DNA from: Methylophilaceae bacterium
GTDB lineage: Bacteria; Pseudomonadota; Gammaproteobacteria; Burkholderiales; Methylophilaceae
Direction: 5' to 3'
Assembly: GCA_028355955.1 (NCBI GenBank)
Contig: JAOMTQ010000010.1
Location: forward strand, 1-46,607
DNA length: 46,607 nucleotides
Each line of letters opens with the position of its first letter. Positions within the stretch are counted from its first letter, which is position 1. The position numbers and the translations under genes were made by a program. Positions 26,373-35,354 of the stretch are shown here, one piece after another. Under the pieces are notes generated by a model that was given only the letters and a program-made list of their open reading frames with translations, made no database searches and was not told the origin of the DNA.

Positions 26373-27630
26373 ATTTTCTATAAAGTCATGTGCCGAGATT
26401 TTAGAAGAAAGCTTTTCTAATAACTTTCCAGCTGATTCTCAGTTGAGTTTCTTTTTTAAAAAAAATAAAAATATAGGCAAGTCTGAGAGATCGCTCATTG
26501 CTGATACTTATTTTAATGTCATTAGAAATAAAAGATATCTTGAGGTTTTAGGCTCAACATCAAATCCCTTTAAATTAATTCTTATATATTTAATTAAATT
26601 ACAAGGAAGGAGTATTCGTGATTTATTACCCATGATCAGTGAGGAAGATGGAAAGTGGCTTTCTAAAGTAAAAGCAAATAAATTAAAAAACATAGATCTC
26701 TCAGTAAAATTAAGCCTACCTGATTGGTTTTGGCTAAAGTTATCTGCTCAGTACAATGAAAAAAAGGCCACACAAATTGCTAATTCCCTTTTATCACCTG
26801 CGCAACTCTGTATCAGAGTAAATACCCTTAAAGGTAAAGGTAGGCAAGAGATAATGACTGAACTAAAGGAATCGTTTCAGGAAGTAGAAAGCCAAATTCT
26901 AGAAACTAAAATATCGCCAATCGGTATTAATTTACCCAGAGGTAGTTACATACAGAAACATCCACTTTATCTTGAAGGTAACATCGAAGTTCAAGATGAG
27001 GGAAGTCAATTATTATCATATTTAGCTGATGCAAAGAGAGGGCAGATGGTCGCAGATTTTTGTGCTGGCGCAGGAGGTAAAACGTTAGCTATGACAGCTA
27101 TGATGAAAAATACCGGAAGAATATATAGTTTTGATATTTCAGATAAAAGATTAGATAGCTTAAAAACTAGATTAAAAAGATCAGGTGCATCAAATATCTC
27201 AATACAAAGAATTTCAAGTGAAAACGATAATAAAATTAAGAGATTAAAGGAAAAGTTCGACAGGGTTCTTGTTGACGCACCATGTACTGGCTTTGGGACA
27301 CTACGTAGAAATCCAGACCTAAAATGGAAGCACTCAGAGAAGTCATTGATGGAACTAATAGCTAAACAAAAGAACATTCTTCATTCGGCAGCCAGATTAT
27401 GCAAAAAAAAAGGATTATTAATATATGCAACATGTAGTTTGCTTAATGAAGAAAATGAAGAACAAGTGAAAAATTTTCTCCTTGAAAATTCAGATTTTAA
27501 ATTAATATCAAAATCTGTAATACTAGAAAAGTATGGTGTTCCTTTGGACGATAAAAAATACCTAAAGCTAAATCCATTTGAAAATGACACGGATGGTTTT
27601 TTTGGAGCAGTTATGGAGAGAGTTAGATAA
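26365..27630 (+). CDS. RsmB/NOP-family RNA (cytosine-C5) methyltransferase
   Basis: This 421-residue SAM-dependent methyltransferase probably modifies a cytosine in rRNA. SAM-binding motif I is VADFCAGAGGKT. The two catalytic cysteines are in DAPCTGFG (motif IV) and ATCSLLNEENEEQV (motif VI). The N-terminal third has a loosely NusB-like helical character. True rsmB usually sits upstream of DUF4390-ntrY, which is just outside the left edge, so this may be a second family member (RsmF-like or unassigned). The DUF3108-then-methyltransferase order is typical of Betaproteobacteria. Its TAA overlaps the next ATG by one base. Confidence 0.85.
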   Translation: MNRFSIKSCAEILEESFSNNFPADSQLSFFFKKNKNIGKSERSLIADTYFNVIRNKRYLEVLGSTSNPFKLILIYLIKLQGRSIRDLLPMISEEDGKWLSKVKANKLKNIDLSVKLSLPDWFWLKLSAQYNEKKATQIANSLLSPAQLCIRVNTLKGKGRQEIMTELKESFQEVESQILETKISPIGINLPRGSYIQKHPLYLEGNIEVQDEGSQLLSYLADAKRGQMVADFCAGAGGKTLAMTAMMKNTGRIYSFDISDKRLDSLKTRLKRSGASNISIQRISSENDNKIKRLKEKFDRVLVDAPCTGFGTLRRNPDLKWKHSEKSLMELIAKQKNILHSAARLCKKKGLLIYATCSLLNEENEEQVKNFLLENSDFKLISKSVILEKYGVPLDDKKYLKLNPFENDTDGFFGAVMERVR

Positions 27631-28850
27631 TGAAAAATGCAAATAAATATATACTGCTTGCCGCGATAGCGGGAATTATAATTGGACTAGTCATAAAAAA
27701 ATTTCCCGATTCATTAATACTTCAATATGTTTCAGATATATCTATTTTGGCAGGCCAAATTTTTATTACCACGTTAAAAATGATTTTAGTTCCTCTGGTA
27801 TTTTTTTCTATTGTGAATGGTATTTCAAACCTAGCTTCTTCTAATAAAGCAGGTACTATCTGGAGATCAACACTTTTATACTTTGCCGGAACCATGTTTT
27901 TCGCAGTTTTTATTGCAATGATAGCAATGAATTTGTTTAAGCCAGGCATAGGAGTTTCAATAGATGCTTGGCAGCTAAATGAGGTAGTAACGTCTGAAGC
28001 ATTATCTTTTAAAGATTTTATTTATCAATTCATTTTAGGTTTATTTGAAAATCCGTTTGCATCACTGGCAAACGGAAAAATCCTACCTCTCATTATATTT
28101 TCTATCTTGATTGGCATAGCGCTTAATGAGAAAAATAAAGCATTAAACTCAGCAAGAGATTTTTTTAAAAGCTTTTATGAAATAATTTTTAAAATTGTAA
28201 ATTGGATTATGTATATTGCCCCTTTTGGCATATTTGGCTTACTGGTAAATATGGTGGTTAGTCAAAATATAACAATCTTCTCTCAAGTTGGAATTTTTAT
28301 GCTAATTGTTATAGGGGTAATTTTATTTCACGGAATAATATTTTTACCAACTCTATTATTCATATTTAATAGAGTAAATATTTTGTCTTTATGGAAAGGT
28401 GGGAGAGTGTCATTTATTTCGGCATTTGCAACAAGTTCGAGTAGTGCCACACTCCCTATTACACTCAAAGCATCACAGAATAACTTCGGTGTATCAAAAG
28501 ATGTTTCTAATTTTGTTTTGCCTATCGGTGCTACGATGAATATGGATGGAACGGCAATGTACGAGGCAGCAGCAGCGTTATTCATCGCAAATTTAGTAGG
28601 ACTAGATTTAGGATTATCTCAACAGTTTGTTTTATTTTTTATTGCTATGATTGCTTCAATCGGAGCCCCTGGAATTCCAAGTGCGGGAATGGTGACGATG
28701 GCTATGGTGCTTCAAGTGTTGGGGCTTCCTTTGGAAGCTCTTGGCATATTAATTCCAATGGATCGTTTGCTAGACACGTTCCGAACAACAGTTAATGTTG
28801 AAGGCGACTTAGTTGGAACCTTAATTATTGATAAATTAGTTAAGGATTAA
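27630..28850 (+). CDS. Dicarboxylate/amino acid:cation symporter (SLC1/DAACS family)
   Basis: This 406-residue inner-membrane transporter of the GltP/DctA/glutamate-transporter fold has eight helices and two hairpins. Diagnostic features are the serine-rich re-entrant loop (TSSSSATLP), the NMDGTAMYEA motif in helix 7, and GAPGIPSAG plus RLLDTFRTTVNVEGD at the C-terminus. It imports dicarboxylates or acidic/neutral amino acids with Na+ or H+; substrate is not decidable here. The start overlaps the methyltransferase stop as TAATG. The 3' end overlaps the convergent RND gene by 11 bases. Confidence 0.92.
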   Translation: MKNANKYILLAAIAGIIIGLVIKKFPDSLILQYVSDISILAGQIFITTLKMILVPLVFFSIVNGISNLASSNKAGTIWRSTLLYFAGTMFFAVFIAMIAMNLFKPGIGVSIDAWQLNEVVTSEALSFKDFIYQFILGLFENPFASLANGKILPLIIFSILIGIALNEKNKALNSARDFFKSFYEIIFKIVNWIMYIAPFGIFGLLVNMVVSQNITIFSQVGIFMLIVIGVILFHGIIFLPTLLFIFNRVNILSLWKGGRVSFISAFATSSSSATLPITLKASQNNFGVSKDVSNFVLPIGATMNMDGTAMYEAAAALFIANLVGLDLGLSQQFVLFFIAMIASIGAPGIPSAGMVTMAMVLQVLGLPLEALGILIPMDRLLDTFRTTVNVEGDLVGTLIIDKLVKD

Positions 28851-31800
28851 CTTTCTTTTTTCGTTCTAAAAAATCTAATGATAATGAGTAAGCTGACGGG
28901 ACAACTACTAGAGTAAGTAGCGTAGATGATAACATGCCTCCAATAACAGCAATCGATAAGGGACCATTAGTTTCTGATCCTGCACCATAACCCAATGCGG
29001 CTGGTAGAAGAGCAAGTATAAGTGTCAGCGAGGTCATAAGAACAGGTCTCAACCTTATTGGGCATGCTTCTAAAAGTGCATGATTAGTGCTCTTACCCTT
29101 TGCTTTAATTTGGTTGGTCATATCAACAAGTAGAATGGAATTTTTGGCGACTAAGCCTATCAATAAAACCATTCCAATCATTGAGTATATATTCAGGCTA
29201 TTTCCAGTTACCCACAACAACATCACTCCACCAATAATTGCCAAAGGTTGTGCGAGCATTACGATTAAAGGTTGAAAGAAAGAATTAAATAGACTTGATA
29301 AAACCATGTATAAGAGAACTGTTGCTAAGGTAAAGGCAAATAAAATATTACTTGTGGTTTTGGCAAATTCCTTAGCCTGACCAACAAGCTTAATAGAATA
29401 CTCACTAGGAAGTATTTTTTGACTAGCATTGTTTACAACTTTGACGGCTTCACCAAGAGAAATTGTTGGGTTAGCATAAAAATTTGCAGAGTATTGTAAA
29501 TCTTGTCTACCCATGACAGCTGGACCTAGCGTTTCTGTGAAGCTCGCAATAGAATCAAGTCTTACAAGTTCTCCCGTATCTCCTTTTAAATTAATTTTTT
29601 TAAGGTCAGATATCTCCTCAATAATGCCATCTTTTGCCTTCATTCGTATATCATACCTCTGGCCATCTCCAGGTTCATCGTTAAAACGAGCTACATCAAG
29701 TCCATTGCTAAAAACGGAGATCGAATTTGCGATATTGGCTGCACTAATTCCAAAACTCGCGGCTCTCTCTCTATCAATTTGAAGATTCATTTGAGGTAAA
29801 CTGAGCTGTAAATCTAAATCAATGCGCCCTAGACCTTCTACTTGTGAAAGTTCGTATTGTAGCTGATCTGCTAAGGACGAAACGGTCTCAATATTTGGTC
29901 CGATGAGAGAAAATTGTAAAGGTTCAGATCGCCTACCGCCGGCAATGGAGGGAGCGGATATAAAAGCCTTCACTCCAGTTAAAGAATCAAAATCACCTTT
30001 AATCTGTTTTATTATTTCTGATTGAGACAACAGGCGATTTTGTTTATCTTTAAGCATCACACTTATAAACCCTGAATTAACTTGACCCCTGCTTCCTAAT
30101 CCAATGGAAGAAAATACACCCTTGATAACACCATCGTATTTATCAAGAACATTTTCAATTTCAAGTAATTTTTTATAGGTGTAATCCATATTGGAACCGA
30201 GTGGAGTTTTAAATCTAACACTAAATCTACTTTCATCTTGTTCCGGCAAAAAAGTTTTTTCGACTTTCGAAAAAAAGAAACCGCTTGATAAAACAATTAG
30301 AAAGCTCAACAAAAGAACTTTCCAGCGATGATTCAGTGACCAAGTCAATACTTGCTTATAAAATTTTTCAACCTTCATAAAAGTACTATCAAATTTTGAC
30401 AAGAAGCTAATGGGGTTTTCTTTTTTTTCTAAGAACTTTGAACATAGCATGGGGGTTAATGTAAGTGAAACGACTAATGAAACAAGAACTCCACTTGTGA
30501 CGACAATTGCAAAAGATTCAAAAAAACGACCTACAATTCCTTCCATAAAAATAACCGGACCAAAAATACATACTAAAGCAATGGATGAAGCTAATACGGC
30601 AAAAACCACTTCATTACTTCCATTAACAGCCGCATTAAAAATGTTCTTATCAATTTTTTTATGATGTCTAAAGACATTCTCAAGAACGACGATGGAGTCA
30701 TCAACAACAATTCCAATGAGTAGGATCAACGCTAATAATGTCATGCTATTAAAAGTAAAGTTATAGAAATACATAATAGCTATGGCTCCTAGAAGGGAGA
30801 TTGGTATAGCTACTGCAATAATTAACGTCGATCTTATCGAGCCCAGAAATAAAAGAACAATGAGCGATGCCAGAATAGTACCTTCTAAAATATGCTCCTG
30901 AAGCGACTTCACCATAGACTTGATATAAATTGAATCATCTGTTGAATACTGTATTTTTAATCCCGGAGGTAAATTTGGTGTGATTTCATTTTCAATTTTT
31001 TCTCGTACTTTTTTTATGATATCAACGGTATTGGTGTTTGCTACTTTTACAATACCTAAGCCAATACTTGTTTCACCATTAAACCTTGCAGTTTCTCTAT
31101 AGTCATCAAGACCATCCTCAACCTCAGCAATATCTTTAACCTTTATTGCTCCTCCATCCCTGTATGCAATAATCATTTCTTGGATATCATTGACATTATG
31201 AAACTCTAGATCGAGTTTAAACATTTTCTCTGATTTTGATCTTACAAGAAATCCTCCTGGAAATTGAACGTGTTCATTATCAAATGCGGAGATAAGATCT
31301 TCTGCTGTAATTTTAAGCGCCGACATTTTTTCAGGTAAAAGGTTTATCCTTACAGTCCTATCTCTTTTGCCGCCCAATCTAATTTCACCGACACCATCTA
31401 CTGTTTCAATTTTTTTCTTTAAGATGTTTGAGGCATATAAATTAAGCTGTTGTATTGTTCGATTACCTGTTAAAGATAGCCACATGATCGCACTTGCATT
31501 TGTTTCGACTTTTCTTACAACTGGTGGGACAACGTCTTTTGGGAGTCTACGAGCAACTTGGCTCACCTTTGACTGAATTTCATTAAATGCTACTTCAATA
31601 TTCTTATCTAAATTAAAGGTAATGCTTACCACTGATACACCTGGTGAGGACTCAGACCTAATTGACTCAATTCCTGGTGTGGTATTGACAGCATTTTCGA
31701 TAATGTTTGTAATACTTGAATCTATAATTTCTGGATTTGCGCCCTTAAGAGAGGTTGTGACAGATAGGATGGGAAATTCAACCATAGGGAATTTATCAAT

Positions 31801-31899
31801 ACCTATTTTTTGAAAACCAATAATACCAAGCAGCACAAAGATTCCAGATATCATCCAGGCTAAAACATATCTTCGGATTGAAATTTCAGGCAGTGTCAT
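28840..31899 (-). CDS. RND-family efflux transporter (AcrB/MexB type, HAE1)
   Basis: This 1019-residue inner-membrane proton-driven pump has a helix at the N-terminus, two large periplasmic loops, and two blocks of membrane helices. Proton-relay aspartates D400-D401 sit in GIVVDDSIVV. The matching lysine lies in LVAKNSILLVDM in the second half. The length matches the family. It should export hydrophobic compounds together with the lipoprotein adaptor encoded 3 bases upstream and an outer-membrane channel encoded elsewhere. Substrates are unknown. It converges with the symporter gene with an 11-base overlap. Confidence 0.95.
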   Translation of the reverse strand: MTLPEISIRRYVLAWMISGIFVLLGIIGFQKIGIDKFPMVEFPILSVTTSLKGANPEIIDSSITNIIENAVNTTPGIESIRSESSPGVSVVSITFNLDKNIEVAFNEIQSKVSQVARRLPKDVVPPVVRKVETNASAIMWLSLTGNRTIQQLNLYASNILKKKIETVDGVGEIRLGGKRDRTVRINLLPEKMSALKITAEDLISAFDNEHVQFPGGFLVRSKSEKMFKLDLEFHNVNDIQEMIIAYRDGGAIKVKDIAEVEDGLDDYRETARFNGETSIGLGIVKVANTNTVDIIKKVREKIENEITPNLPPGLKIQYSTDDSIYIKSMVKSLQEHILEGTILASLIVLLFLGSIRSTLIIAVAIPISLLGAIAIMYFYNFTFNSMTLLALILLIGIVVDDSIVVLENVFRHHKKIDKNIFNAAVNGSNEVVFAVLASSIALVCIFGPVIFMEGIVGRFFESFAIVVTSGVLVSLVVSLTLTPMLCSKFLEKKENPISFLSKFDSTFMKVEKFYKQVLTWSLNHRWKVLLLSFLIVLSSGFFFSKVEKTFLPEQDESRFSVRFKTPLGSNMDYTYKKLLEIENVLDKYDGVIKGVFSSIGLGSRGQVNSGFISVMLKDKQNRLLSQSEIIKQIKGDFDSLTGVKAFISAPSIAGGRRSEPLQFSLIGPNIETVSSLADQLQYELSQVEGLGRIDLDLQLSLPQMNLQIDRERAASFGISAANIANSISVFSNGLDVARFNDEPGDGQRYDIRMKAKDGIIEEISDLKKINLKGDTGELVRLDSIASFTETLGPAVMGRQDLQYSANFYANPTISLGEAVKVVNNASQKILPSEYSIKLVGQAKEFAKTTSNILFAFTLATVLLYMVLSSLFNSFFQPLIVMLAQPLAIIGGVMLLWVTGNSLNIYSMIGMVLLIGLVAKNSILLVDMTNQIKAKGKSTNHALLEACPIRLRPVLMTSLTLILALLPAALGYGAGSETNGPLSIAVIGGMLSSTLLTLVVVPSAYSLSLDFLERKKKVNP

Positions 31900-31902
31900 T
31901 AT

Positions 31903-32964
31903 TTAATTTTGCGTAATATTAATTTTAGCTTCATCGGTAAGATAAGCAGCCCCATCAACAGCTATTATCTCATCAAGCTCTAAACCTGAAGTAATTTCTG
32001 TATTCCCATTCTGGGTAATCCCTGTCTGAACTGACTTTTCAAATGCAACATCATTTCTAATTACATAAACTACTTGCCCAGCTGGCCTGAGAATTATGCT
32101 TTGTTCAGGAACACTTAAATTACTTATTTCTTTAAAAACGACTGTTCCTCTGACGCTACCTCCGGCTTGCCAATTAGGCTGATTTACAATATCAGCAATA
32201 ACATCAATTGAGAGACTGTCAGAAATTAATTGTGGTTTTAATTCTGCAATTTTAACTATAATTTTTTCTTCTACTATGGGGCTTTTTAATTCAATAGGTA
32301 GTCCTGGTTTAAGTTTTGTCGCTAATCTTTCTGGGAAGGGAACATGAGCTCTTAATCGATTATTATTCATAATCTGAATTATTGGATCTCCTATTTTAAG
32401 AAAATCGCCAATTGAAGCTATTTGTTTTTCGACTTTTCCGTTGATCGGTGAATATAGTTTAGTTTTACTTAATCTATATTTAGCTATTTTAGCTCTTGCC
32501 TCTTGTATTTTAATTAACTCTTCTGTTTCATTTTTTTTATTTACTATTTCATCAAGGGCATTAGGGGATATAAAATTTTTATCAACTAATTCAGAATTTC
32601 TTTGATAGGTTTTATTTTGACCATTTAAGCGTATTTTAAGTTGACTTAATTCGGCTTCAGCTAATTCAAGTTGATAACGATAATCTTGATCATCAAGCTG
32701 TGCAATAAGATCTCCCTTTTTTAAGATGGAACCTGTTTTGGTATATATTTTTTTTATTGAAGAGGCAATTTCCGATCTGATCGTGGGATCCATCAAACCT
32801 TCAATAGTCCCTATAGCTGACTCTTGATCCTTAAAATTATAGATTTGAACAGGTGAGGTGGTAATATTAATCGTTCTTTGTTTCTTTTTTTCAGATACCT
32901 CCTCTTGCCCGCAGGCAAAAAGAATCAAGGATAAAAAAAATAAAATAAAAACTTGTCTAAACAT
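31903..32964 (-). CDS. RND periplasmic adaptor (membrane fusion) lipoprotein
   Basis: This 353-residue protein has a lipoprotein signal peptide with lipobox LFAC (C18), then the adaptor layout: a barrel/lipoyl half (IYTKTGSILKKGDLIAQLDDQDY), an alpha-hairpin (about 75-150), the second lipoyl half (LYSPINGKVEKQIASIGDFLKIGDPI), and a C-terminal beta-barrel. It bridges the pump to an outer-membrane channel. Its start overlaps the ampD stop as TAATG and the pump gene follows after 3 bases, so the three genes form one unit. No TolC-like gene is present. Confidence 0.92.
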   Translation of the reverse strand: MFRQVFILFFLSLILFACGQEEVSEKKKQRTINITTSPVQIYNFKDQESAIGTIEGLMDPTIRSEIASSIKKIYTKTGSILKKGDLIAQLDDQDYRYQLELAEAELSQLKIRLNGQNKTYQRNSELVDKNFISPNALDEIVNKKNETEELIKIQEARAKIAKYRLSKTKLYSPINGKVEKQIASIGDFLKIGDPIIQIMNNNRLRAHVPFPERLATKLKPGLPIELKSPIVEEKIIVKIAELKPQLISDSLSIDVIADIVNQPNWQAGGSVRGTVVFKEISNLSVPEQSIILRPAGQVVYVIRNDVAFEKSVQTGITQNGNTEITSGLELDEIIAVDGAAYLTDEAKINITQN

Positions 32965-33521
32965 TAAAAATTTTCCGAGTTAATTAAATTCCAATCAAAA
33001 AGGCTACCTGGATCGGTTTTTCGACCGGGGGCTATATCACTATGCCCAACAATATCTGTTACAGGATATTTTATGCGCAATGATCTTAAAAGTTTTCTTA
33101 AAACCTTATACTGAATATCTTCATAGGTTATTATATCTGAACCCTCAAGCTCTATTCCAATTGAAAAATCGTTACAATTATTTTTATTTTTCCAAGATGA
33201 CTCACCCGCATGCCATGCTTTGTTAAGGCAAGAAACAAACTGTATAAGTTCACCTTTTCTTTTAATTAAAAAATGTGCGGAAACCTTAAGATCTTTTATT
33301 TTTTTAAAATAAGTATGCTTACTAGTATCAAGATTATTTATAAAAAAATCTTCTATATACGAATTCCCAAATTTGTTTGGTGGAAGGCTGATGGAATGAA
33401 TAACAATTAATGAAATGGATTGTTTAGGTGGCCTTAAATCATAATTAGGAGACTCAATTTGTTTGACATGAGGAAGATACCCGTTTTCATCAATACTAAA
33501 TAATTTATCTTGTGAAGTCAT
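32964..33521 (-). CDS. ampD: N-acetyl-anhydromuramyl-L-alanine amidase AmpD
   Basis: This protein of about 185 residues belongs to the Amidase_2 family. It cleaves the peptide from anhydro-muropeptides during cell-wall recycling in the cytoplasm. No signal peptide is present. Zinc ligands are H42 in LIVIHS, H160 in GHSDIAPGR and D170 in KTDPG, with the same H-to-D spacing as E. coli AmpD. SAHFLIKRKGELIQFV and AWHAGES are also typical. The frame opens with a TTG at 33539, but the ATG at 33521 gives a normal N-terminus. The linked muropeptide gene ampE is not seen. Confidence 0.93.
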   Translation of the reverse strand: MTSQDKLFSIDENGYLPHVKQIESPNYDLRPPKQSISLIVIHSISLPPNKFGNSYIEDFFINNLDTSKHTYFKKIKDLKVSAHFLIKRKGELIQFVSCLNKAWHAGESSWKNKNNCNDFSIGIELEGSDIITYEDIQYKVLRKLLRSLRIKYPVTDIVGHSDIAPGRKTDPGSLFDWNLINSENF

Positions 33522-33594
33522 TGATTCAATTATAATCAAGTATTCAAATTAATTAAGTAATTGATTTAACTTTTTAAAGAAATGAGGTGATGTT

Positions 33595-33882
33595 ATGTTC
33601 ACAGAAGAATTCCTAGCACTTTTTTATGACGCAGTTTTGTTTGGTATTGTAGATAACGGAGTGATGCTTGTGGGGGCGTTTTTTGGACTGGGGTTAGAAA
33701 AATATCTACCTGGACGCTTACAAGTTGGTTTAGGTGCAATTATTGGTGCTGGCCTTGGAAATACCGTAAGTGATTTTATGGGAGGAGCAGTCAGCTTGAA
33801 TTGGGCATTAGCATTTGGAACAGCAGTAGGTTGTTTGATTGCATTAGTCCTAATTCCAGTCATTCATAGCATAAAAAAGTAA
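33595..33882 (+). CDS. Small membrane protein of unknown function
   Basis: This 95-residue protein is not recognised by name. It has an acidic N-terminus, then three hydrophobic stretches (about 14-32, 42-62 and 66-90) rich in glycine and small residues (GAFFGLGLEKYLPG, GLGAIIGAGLGNTVSD, GGAVSLNWALAFGTAVG), which suggests tightly packed helices. The C-terminus is short and basic. A strong ribosome site (AGGTGA) precedes the ATG. Codon use is more GC-rich than neighbours, as expected for glycine- and alanine-rich sequence. It sits alone between ampD (divergent) and the RDD gene, 22 bases ahead of it. Confidence 0.8.
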   Translation: MFTEEFLALFYDAVLFGIVDNGVMLVGAFFGLGLEKYLPGRLQVGLGAIIGAGLGNTVSDFMGGAVSLNWALAFGTAVGCLIALVLIPVIHSIKK

Positions 33883-33904
33883 AACGAAATAGTTAGCACG
33901 TTAA

Positions 33905-34306
33905 ATGAAAACTAATTATATTTTAAGGCTCTACGCATGTTTTTTTTATGAATTTCTTATCCAAATTGCATTATGGTTTTTAGTTGCATTTATTACGATA
34001 TTTATATCTACAATTAATTCGATAGACCAACCTCATATTTTTCAGTTAATTTTATGGTTAACTTCGGGGGTTTATTTTGTTTCCTCTTGGTACTATGGAG
34101 GTCAAACTTTAGCGATGAAGGCATGGAAAATAAAGCTTGAATTACCTAAAAAAAACAAATTTGTTTTTTGTGTACTAAGGTATTTTTTAGTATGCATTGG
34201 ATTAATTTTATTTTTTATTTTTTATATGAATATCTTATTTGGAGCAAAGCAATATTTACATGATTTAATTATGGGATTAAAAATTAGAGACGTTCGAATC
34301 TCATAA
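33905..34306 (+). CDS. RDD family membrane protein
   Basis: This 133-residue small membrane protein has three predicted helices (about 12-35, 45-62 and 92-115). It carries an N-terminal LRLYACFFYEFLIQ block where the RDD motif lies, then GGQTLAMKAWKIKL, the second signature of the family. The aspartate of the eponymous R-D-D pattern is replaced by glutamate here. The molecular function of RDD proteins is mostly unknown; a few act in ion exchange. An RDD gene next to lptG is common in Betaproteobacteria. It overlaps the convergent lptG by 23 bases. Confidence 0.82.
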   Translation: MKTNYILRLYACFFYEFLIQIALWFLVAFITIFISTINSIDQPHIFQLILWLTSGVYFVSSWYYGGQTLAMKAWKIKLELPKKNKFVFCVLRYFLVCIGLILFFIFYMNILFGAKQYLHDLIMGLKIRDVRIS

Positions 34307-35354
34307 TCATATAAATACCCAAAGATAGAAATAAGAAAGAGGGAAGGAGGGAGCTTAAAAAAGGAGGCCAGTCATTCAATAAGCCTAAATGGCGGAATAA
34401 TGTGTTTATAATTTGATAAGCAATTCCTATAGAAATGCCAATGAACATTTTTAAGAATTTACCTCCAGATCGTTGCTGCAAAAAACCAAAAGGAAGGGCA
34501 AATAGAATCATTACTATTGGCATCAATGGATTAATCAATTTTTCCCATAGAGCAGTTTCGTATTTAGATGACCTTTGATTATTGATTTTGAGGTAATTAA
34601 TAAATTTAACTAAATTAAATATTGACATTTTGTCGGGTGAAATTATCAAAACATTCATCATTTCTGGTCGTATCAATGACTTCCAATTTCCTTTCTCTAT
34701 TTTTTCTGAAATAATTCTATTTTCAATAAAGTTCTTAACTGTTATTTCAGTTAAATCCCAATTTCCATCTTCAAATTTTCCATTTTTTGCATCAATAATA
34801 GTTCTCAAATTAAACTGATCATCGAACTCATATATATGTATGTTTGATAAAGTTGCATCAGGAAGAACATTTTCAATATTTACAAAATTATTACCATCCT
34901 TCATCCAGAAGCCAGACTTAAATTCCATACTGATTGAGGAATTAGTCGCACTTGTTTTTAGTTGTTGAGCATTTTTTTCACTATTTGGCGTAATTAAATC
35001 TCCAACAGCAAACGTAAGAATACTAAAAAAAACTGCAATGGGCATAATAGCTTTTGCAATCTGCTTTATAGAAAGGCCGCTTGATCTTAATACAATCAAT
35101 TCTGATTGATGGGATAATTGACCAAAAGTATACATTGCACCAATTAATACGGCAGTTGGAATGAGTTTGTAGATATGTCCTGGTATTGTAAGGAGAACGT
35201 ATACTATTGCTTGTGTTACCCCGTATTTCTTATCATCTAAATCTGAAATCTCTTGAATAAACTCAAAGAAAGAAAAAAGGCAAATACCTCCAAACAAGAA
35301 CAAAGTAATGCCTAAAAATAGTTCTTTATTAAGATACTTAGTGACTTGATTCAT
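34284..35354 (-). CDS. lptG: LPS export permease LptG
   Basis: This 356-residue YjgP/YjgQ-family permease, with LptF and LptB, extracts LPS from the inner membrane. There are three N-terminal helices, a periplasmic jellyroll (about 120-255) and three C-terminal helices (about 270-352). Family features are LTIPGHIYKLIPTAVLIGAM in the second helix and WEKLINPLMPIVMILFALPF after the jellyroll. The start overlaps the lptF stop by 4 bases (ATGA). It converges with the RDD gene. Confidence 0.95.
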   Translation of the reverse strand: MNQVTKYLNKELFLGITLFLFGGICLFSFFEFIQEISDLDDKKYGVTQAIVYVLLTIPGHIYKLIPTAVLIGAMYTFGQLSHQSELIVLRSSGLSIKQIAKAIMPIAVFFSILTFAVGDLITPNSEKNAQQLKTSATNSSISMEFKSGFWMKDGNNFVNIENVLPDATLSNIHIYEFDDQFNLRTIIDAKNGKFEDGNWDLTEITVKNFIENRIISEKIEKGNWKSLIRPEMMNVLIISPDKMSIFNLVKFINYLKINNQRSSKYETALWEKLINPLMPIVMILFALPFGFLQQRSGGKFLKMFIGISIGIAYQIINTLFRHLGLLNDWPPFLSSLLPSFLFLSLGIYMIMRFERL

